5,450 nt of DNA. Source: Gemmatimonadota bacterium (GTDB lineage Bacteria; JAAXHH01). Positions 3,983 to 5,450 of this stretch are shown in pieces. The notes under the pieces were generated by a model. It had not been told where the DNA came from and searched no databases. It was given only the letters and a program-made list of their open reading frames with translations. The stretch is from assembly GCA_026713285.1 (NCBI GenBank), contig JAPOOT010000509.1, positions 1 through 5,450 on the forward strand. Reading direction: 5' to 3'. Every line of letters begins with the position of its first letter. The first letter of the stretch is position 1. Made by a program: the position numbers and the translations under genes.

Positions 3983-5450
3983 ATGGCAAAGGCCAGTTTG
4001 ATTGTTACGGCAGCGGCGTGGTGGTGCATGGCCGCGGGCACATTTCATTTCGCGGGCGCAGTTTATTCCCCTCCGACGGCCGACGCCCAGGTTACCGAGC
4101 ACCGGCTCACCATTCTACATACCAATGATCTGCGGGGCGGTATCTACTCCGAGCACGGGTTCGACGATGCGGATCAGGCAGGGAACCAGGTTCCGGAAAA
4201 CGAAGTGGACCGGGGCGGTCTGGCAGCACTCGTGTCGATGATCCGTGCCCATGACCGAGTCGGCGGAGACTCGATCCTGGTCTTGGACGGCGGGAACGCG
4301 ATGGGCGCGACGCCCGCGTGCGACGTGGACGGTTGCCGCACGTTGTTTCAACTTATGGATATGGCGGAATACGACGCCATGGCGGTGGGCGGACACGAGT
4401 TCACCTACGGGCTCGACACGCTCGTATCCCGCGCAGGCCAGGCGAATTTCCGCGTGCTGGGCGCCAACCTGGGACTTGGTGACACGGTCCATGAGACCAT
4501 CGCACCGTTCCTGCTGACAGAAAGGAGCGGATTGCGGATCGCCGTCATGGGGCTCGTCTCGTCCCGGATGGCCGACGACCTTTCATCGGTGGACCCCGCG
4601 GGCCTTGAAATCCACGACCCGCGCGAGACGCTCGAATCACTCCTGAACGGGCCCGCGGGCCTCGCCGACGTGCGAATCGCGCTCGTCAACATGAAGTTGG
4701 ACGAGGCGAGGGACCTCGCGCTGGCCTTTCCCCAGGTACAGTTGTTCATCGCGGGAGGCACGACGGATGGTCCCGAACCGCGCCCGGCGGAGCACGTGGT
4801 CCGGTTCGTCGATGGTCGATACCTGGTTACCACGCCGGGACGGGGCACCCATCTGGGCAGACTCCAAATCACTTTCCGTCGGGAAGGCGACAAGACGGCC
4901 ATTTCAAAGCTGAGCCCCGTCCTGGTACCTGCCGGTTCGTCCCTGCTTTCAACCCTCGCGAATGCGCCTGTTTCGTCCGCTCCATCCGGACCCGCGGTAT
5001 CGGTTCCTTCGCCTGCGTCGGCGCCCGCGCCGATGAATCCCACAGTTACGGTTCCTTCGCCCGCGTCGGCGCCCGCGCCGATAAATCCCACAGTTACGGA
5101 TTCTGCGCCCGCGCCGATGGATCCCGCGGTATCGGCTGTCGTCGCCGAGCTAAGGGAAACCGTGCGGAAGGTATATGACGTCCGGATCGGCCGGACCCGG
5201 GAACCCATCGAGGATACCGGGTCCTGGATCGCCGACATGGCGCGCACGAAATTGGCGGCCGACGTCGCCGCGATCGACCGGCACGCCCTGCGGCCGATAC
5301 GTCTGGACGGGGAGGTCCGATTGCGAACGGTCGCGCGGCTGGTACGCGACAACGACGTGCTCGTTCGCGTTTCCGCGTCGGGGCGGCAGTTGCGGGCATG
5401 GGCCGGCAGGTTGCCGGGGGAGCACGACGTGGTCTTCGCGGGGTACGATG
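3983..5450 (+). CDS. Secreted UshA-like 5'-nucleotidase family protein, probable pseudoenzyme (runs off right edge)
   Basis: The frame is open from ATG 3983 to the window end (489 codons seen, no stop). A weak AGGA lies at 3968-3971. Residues 1-35 form a Sec signal peptide (Lys3, hydrophobic core, possible cleavage after AGA26 or ADA35). Residues 42 to ~315 follow the metallophosphatase domain of bacterial 5'-nucleotidases: LTILHTNDLRGG, DRGGLAALVSMIR, ILVLDGGNAMGATP, YDAMAVGGHEFTYG and THLGRLQITF. Residues ~316-388 are a Pro/Ala/Ser linker with repeats. From ~389 the C-terminal nucleotidase domain begins (GSWIADMARTKLAADVAAID, LVRDNDVLVRVSASGRQLRAW). Active relatives hydrolyse nucleotides in the periplasm with two metals. 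Against E. coli UshA only the first Asp ligand is kept (Asp49). The His of DxH is Arg51, the Asp of GD is Asn105, the Asn of GNHE is Gly137, the later His ligands are Met237 and Thr260, and the dyad Asp is Thr141 (its His is kept as His138). Catalysis is unlikely, yet the long open frame argues for a preserved role, perhaps ligand binding or structural. Cys113 and Cys118 could form a disulphide. Confidence 0.87.
   Translation, partial: MAKASLIVTAAAWWCMAAGTFHFAGAVYSPPTADAQVTEHRLTILHTNDLRGGIYSEHGFDDADQAGNQVPENEVDRGGLAALVSMIRAHDRVGGDSILVLDGGNAMGATPACDVDGCRTLFQLMDMAEYDAMAVGGHEFTYGLDTLVSRAGQANFRVLGANLGLGDTVHETIAPFLLTERSGLRIAVMGLVSSRMADDLSSVDPAGLEIHDPRETLESLLNGPAGLADVRIALVNMKLDEARDLALAFPQVQLFIAGGTTDGPEPRPAEHVVRFVDGRYLVTTPGRGTHLGRLQITFRREGDKTAISKLSPVLVPAGSSLLSTLANAPVSSAPSGPAVSVPSPASAPAPMNPTVTVPSPASAPAPINPTVTDSAPAPMDPAVSAVVAELRETVRKVYDVRIGRTREPIEDTGSWIADMARTKLAADVAAIDRHALRPIRLDGEVRLRTVARLVRDNDVLVRVSASGRQLRAWAGRLPGEHDVVFAGYD
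5003..5134 (+). repeat. In-frame 48-bp tandem repeat coding a Pro/Ala/Ser linker
   Basis: Two 48-bp units (5003-5050 and 5051-5098) differ at only two bases and encode VPSPASAPAPMNPTVT and VPSPASAPAPINPTVT (residues 341-372). A shortened third unit (5099-5134) encodes DSAPAPMDPAVS, and a degenerate one precedes (ending GPAVS at 4988-5002). The unit is a multiple of three, so copy changes keep the frame. The segment forms the flexible linker between the two domains of the nucleotidase-like protein. Confidence 0.9.

Noticed and set aside
3935..3985. Upstream TTG 3935 as start of the nucleotidase-like gene
   Set aside because: It would add charged residues before the hydrophobic segment and spoil the signal peptide. 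ATG 3983 gives a standard one.
4405..5352. Long minus-strand open frame of 315 codons (and another at 4115-4492)
   Set aside because: They are mirror frames of the GC-rich nucleotidase-like gene. The Ser/Arg/Gly-rich, repetitive translations match no family, whereas the plus strand has a signal peptide and clear family motifs.

Overview
The window reads as bacterial DNA of moderate to fairly high G+C. The left two thirds (about 1-3433) is an accessory stretch of toxin-like genes. The right part (from about 3900) carries a visibly more GC-rich gene for a secreted protein. Nothing identifies the species. The exported 5'-nucleotidase-type protein with a Sec signal peptide suggests a Gram-negative-like, probably environmental lineage, but this is only an inference.

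Layout: (1) 47-1306, plus strand: a Fic-family AMP-transferase gene that is clearly dead. The whole fold can be followed, from N-terminus and inhibitory motif through HPFxDGNGR to a C-terminal winged helix, but two frameshifts and three in-frame TAA stops interrupt it. (2) 1415-2797, minus strand: an intact 460-residue protein with a C-terminal HEPN-like domain. It keeps the IVHGG histidine but has Ala where active HEPN RNases have Arg. (3) 2880-3433, plus strand: a compact toxin-antitoxin operon, a BrnT/DUF497-type toxin followed by a ribbon-helix-helix antitoxin, overlapping by 4 bases. The promoter is close to consensus and its predicted start falls on the toxin ATG, so the toxin is probably translated leaderless. 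The antitoxin has a perfect AGGAGG site. (4) 3434-3982: non-coding, with a 22-bp tandem repeat, an AT-rich inverted repeat, a candidate promoter and a leader with two mutually exclusive hairpins. (5) 3983 to beyond the right edge, plus strand: a secreted UshA-type 5'-nucleotidase homologue in which nearly every metal ligand is replaced, with a Pro/Ala/Ser repeat linker between its two domains. It looks like a pseudoenzyme.

How they fit together: the Fic remnant, the HEPN protein and the BrnT-type pair form a small toxin-antitoxin or defence-type neighbourhood in different states of decay. The HEPN gene and the TA operon diverge from one 82-bp control region that holds the TA promoter and a palindrome suited to autoregulation. 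The 5'-nucleotidase-like gene seems to be an independent unit with its own promoter. The two most notable observations are that pseudoenzyme and the leaderless-toxin / strong-SD-antitoxin arrangement.
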